DNA from: Acidithiobacillus ferrooxidans ATCC 23270
Lineage (GTDB): Bacteria > Pseudomonadota > Gammaproteobacteria > Acidithiobacillales > Acidithiobacillaceae
NCBI RefSeq assembly: GCF_000021485.1
Contig: NC_011761.1
Location: 1,456,001-1,520,000 of the forward strand
Direction of reading: 5' to 3'
Length of the DNA stretch: 64,000 nt
Part shown: piece by piece, positions 62,507 through 64,000 of the stretch
How the letters are laid out: each line of letters begins with the position of its first letter
Position numbering within the stretch: the stretch's first letter is position 1
The notes under the pieces: model-generated
Seen by the model: the letters and a program-made list of their open reading frames with translations, nothing else
Database searches by the model: none
Told to the model about the DNA's origin: nothing
Made by a program: the position numbers and the translations under genes

Positions 62507-62866
62507 GTGAGCATTCGTGTGGAAGAGATCGAAAAGATGGATTTTTCCGATGTGGCGAATTTGCGCGCAGGTCGGTCTGTCCCCATTCACCCCGGCGAAA
62601 TCTTGCTGGAAGATTTTCTGAAGCCGATGGGTATCACCCAGTACCGTCTAGCCAAGGAACTCTGCGTCCCGCAGCTCCGTATCGGGGAGATCGTGATAGG
62701 AAAGCGGGCTGTTACCCCGGATACCGGGCTGCGGCTGTCCCAGTTTTTCGGGATGAGCGACGATTTCTGGGTGGGCCTGCAAATCGATTACGACCTTGCC
62801 GTGACGCGCCACGCCATGCAGGCAGTTCTCAATAAGATTCAACGATACGACGTTCATGCGGCGTAA
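62507..62866 (+). CDS. HigA-family antitoxin
   Basis: A 119-residue XRE-type antitoxin: SVPIHPGEILLEDFLKPMGI and TQYRLAKELCVPQLRIGEIV, the HigA pattern. I chose the GTG start at 62507 because GGAGG lies six bases upstream; an ATG at 62537 is the alternative. The HigB toxin normally lies just upstream, but the 85-bp spacer after kup holds none, so it is an orphan. Confidence 0.85.
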   Translation: MSIRVEEIEKMDFSDVANLRAGRSVPIHPGEILLEDFLKPMGITQYRLAKELCVPQLRIGEIVIGKRAVTPDTGLRLSQFFGMSDDFWVGLQIDYDLAVTRHAMQAVLNKIQRYDVHAA

Positions 62867-63429
62867 CGACCAAGATCCACTGGTAACGACTCCGGCAGGA
62901 TGAGTTTGCCACACTCTGGGCAGGTGGACTGAAAGGCTATATTGCAGCGGGAGCAGTCATTCACAAATTTGTGGTTAATGAATTCTCGCGGTCAGATCTA
63001 CGGGGTTTCAAATGGACGCGATGAACGTGTCGCTAATTGACCTGGATGTCGAGACCGGTATCGCAAAACCACCTACCGCAGCAGGTGGTCATGTCAGTTG
63101 ATCCGTGCCTTGTAGTTCATCAATTGCCCAAGAAAATCTTTTGGTTTTCGAGCCCGAGCCGAAGTGATGTCTGAGCGTAAAAAAGAGTTATATAGCGGCG
63201 TTGCATTTAAACATTGAAACCGCTAGGTCCAAACTTCATGTAGCCATATGGAAACAGTTTGTGCTGGAAGGAAAAGGCAATGTTTTTAGATTGTTATATC
63301 GTGCAACGGGGTTTGGATCCAAATATTATGTAGCCAAATTGGAACAGGTACGGCAACATATTGTTCTGTATTTCTTATCGGCATAAAGTTTGCATGGCAC
63401 TCTTGATAACACCAGTTGAGGAGGCTTTC
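62867..63429. other. Intergenic region with hairpin and a 30-bp imperfect direct repeat
   Basis: A hairpin (CCACCT/AGGTGG near 63071-63090) lies in the middle. Two similar blocks of the form TCCAAA-N4-ATGTAGCCA-N3-TGGAA (about 63228-63253 and 63312-63339) lie about 85 bases apart before the secreted proline-rich gene and may bind a regulator. No gene is supported; a 61-codon frame at 63201-63386 spans the repeats. Confidence 0.4.
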
Positions 63430-63915
63430 ATGAATAAATCAATTATTATGTCACTGATCACGCTCGGCACGATGGGCATGGCTAGTTCTGCCTTTGCCGC
63501 ATTACCCTCTACAGGCCCGGCGGCCCCCACGGCCCCCCTGCCACCGATTGGATCAGGACCCGCAGCGCCACTACCTGGCAGCGGACCGGTAGCCCCGACG
63601 CCAATTGGTGCCCCGATGCCCTCCGCCCCAGCCCCAGCGCCATTACCCAGTCCTAGCTCTTATGCTGCTACACCGGCGCAACCAAATGGTTCTGGTAACC
63701 CTGCGACCCCAGCCATGCCGGGAAATCCCAAAGCCTACAATCAGGTGATTACCCACCGGCGGGGGTATGATGACAACAATGGTATGATGCGAGGAAATGT
63801 TGGTCCAGTTCATGCGATGCGACCCGACATGGTGCGACCCGACATGGTGCGACCCGAGGTAGGTCGCCCCAATATTGTTCGGCCCAATATCGGGCGCCCA
63901 CATTTTCCGCACTAA
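63430..63915 (+). CDS. Secreted proline-rich protein
   Basis: A 161-residue protein with a signal peptide (IIMSLITLGTMGMASSAFA) and a mature part rich in Pro, Ala and Gly. The C-terminus has a run of repeats of the form RPDMV/RPNIV. GAGGAGG precedes the start and a hairpin terminator follows. It resembles in style the proline-rich secreted proteins at 19394 and 19700, but the sequence is not the same. Unknown function. Confidence 0.72.
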   Translation: MNKSIIMSLITLGTMGMASSAFAALPSTGPAAPTAPLPPIGSGPAAPLPGSGPVAPTPIGAPMPSAPAPAPLPSPSSYAATPAQPNGSGNPATPAMPGNPKAYNQVITHRRGYDDNNGMMRGNVGPVHAMRPDMVRPDMVRPEVGRPNIVRPNIGRPHFPH

Positions 63916-63933
63916 TTTCAGCCAGTCCATAGT

Positions 63934-63954
63934 CGGCAGGGGGGTTCCCTGCCG
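63934..63954 (+). terminator. Hairpin after the proline-rich gene
   Basis: Stem CGGCAGGG (63934-63941) with CCCTGCCG (63947-63954), loop of five bases. The T-run is weak. Confidence 0.6.
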
Positions 63955-63981
63955 CAACTAAATAATCATAAGGAGTATACC

Positions 63982-64000
63982 GTGCGCTGGAGCCATTTTG
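63982..64000 (+). CDS. Partial coding start at the right edge
   Basis: A GTG start preceded by AAGGAGTATACC opens MRWSHF before the window ends. Too short to identify. Confidence 0.4.

Noticed and set aside
1-64000. CRISPR array
   Set aside because: No array of regular direct repeats with unique spacers was seen; the tandem 15/18-bp units have no spacers and lie in frame within genes.
1-64000. tRNA or rRNA genes as integration sites
   Set aside because: I looked for T-loop-like GTTCGANTC sequences with a matching acceptor stem and found none I could defend.

Overview
The window reads as an Acidithiobacillus-like, acidophilic, autotrophic gammaproteobacterial relative. It carries an alpha-carboxysome operon with form IA RuBisCO, a divergent cbbR, several c-di-GMP enzymes, many mobile-element traits and no eukaryotic or phage structural genes. 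The genus assignment is an inference from gene content; no rRNA or tRNA gene was seen to confirm it.

Layout. (1) 1-9151: alpha-carboxysome operon on the minus strand (cbbL, cbbS, csoS2, csoSCA, csoS4A, csoS4B, three csoS1 paralogues, a ferritin-like gene, and the start of an acRAF/PCD-like gene), with cbbR divergent on the plus strand. (2) 9152-10761: an MpaB-like oxygenase flanked by degenerate DNA. (3) 10762-18577: a type IV secretion/conjugation block (VirB8/TrbF, two tandem VirB9/TrbG, VirB10/TrbI, a small RHH-like protein, a VirB1 transglycosylase, VirD4/TraG). (4) 18687-40079: cargo, including a toxin-antitoxin pair with a frameshifted toxin, secreted proline-rich proteins, three large GGDEF-EAL proteins that each end in a CZB-like zinc-binding domain, one PilZ protein, an IS66 element that splits one of the GGDEF-EAL genes, a PLD-like protein, a parAB operon and an aldo/keto reductase. 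(5) 40206-47715: transfer and maintenance genes (TraF-like peptidase, TraB-like protein, TumE/antitoxin, HicAB, HigA with a deleted HigB, topoisomerase III). (6) 47785-56931: a decayed glycosyltransferase, a cardiolipin-synthase-like lipoprotein, a sigma-54 activator with an aldehyde dehydrogenase and DUF779 gene, an AhpD-like protein and further pseudogenes. (7) 57008-64000: an umuDC locus behind a LexA-like box, a J-domain-like gene, kup, a lone HigA and a secreted proline-rich protein.

The strongest unexplained pattern is a perfect 15-bp palindrome, GTCTACCSGGTAGAC, present ten times and only between 33.9 and 47.7 kb. It lies in the promoter of the parAB operon, in and before the TraB gene, before topB, and four times in a 690-bp non-coding block where a second palindrome family (TTTTCCSGGAAAA-like) is interleaved. 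Its form matches the KorB operator of IncP plasmids, so I propose that the ParB here is a KorB-like global regulator with its own operator code. A second pattern is that seven genes of the transfer and maintenance set carry in-frame tandem repeats of a related 15- or 18-bp GC-rich unit. The palindromes and repeats together suggest that blocks 3 to 5 belong to one integrative or plasmid-derived element.

How the genes work together: the left block fixes CO2. The mobile block encodes its own mating machinery, partition and addiction systems, and carries c-di-GMP enzymes with oxygen (globin) and possible zinc (CZB) sensing, which could couple acquisition of the element to a biofilm or motility switch.
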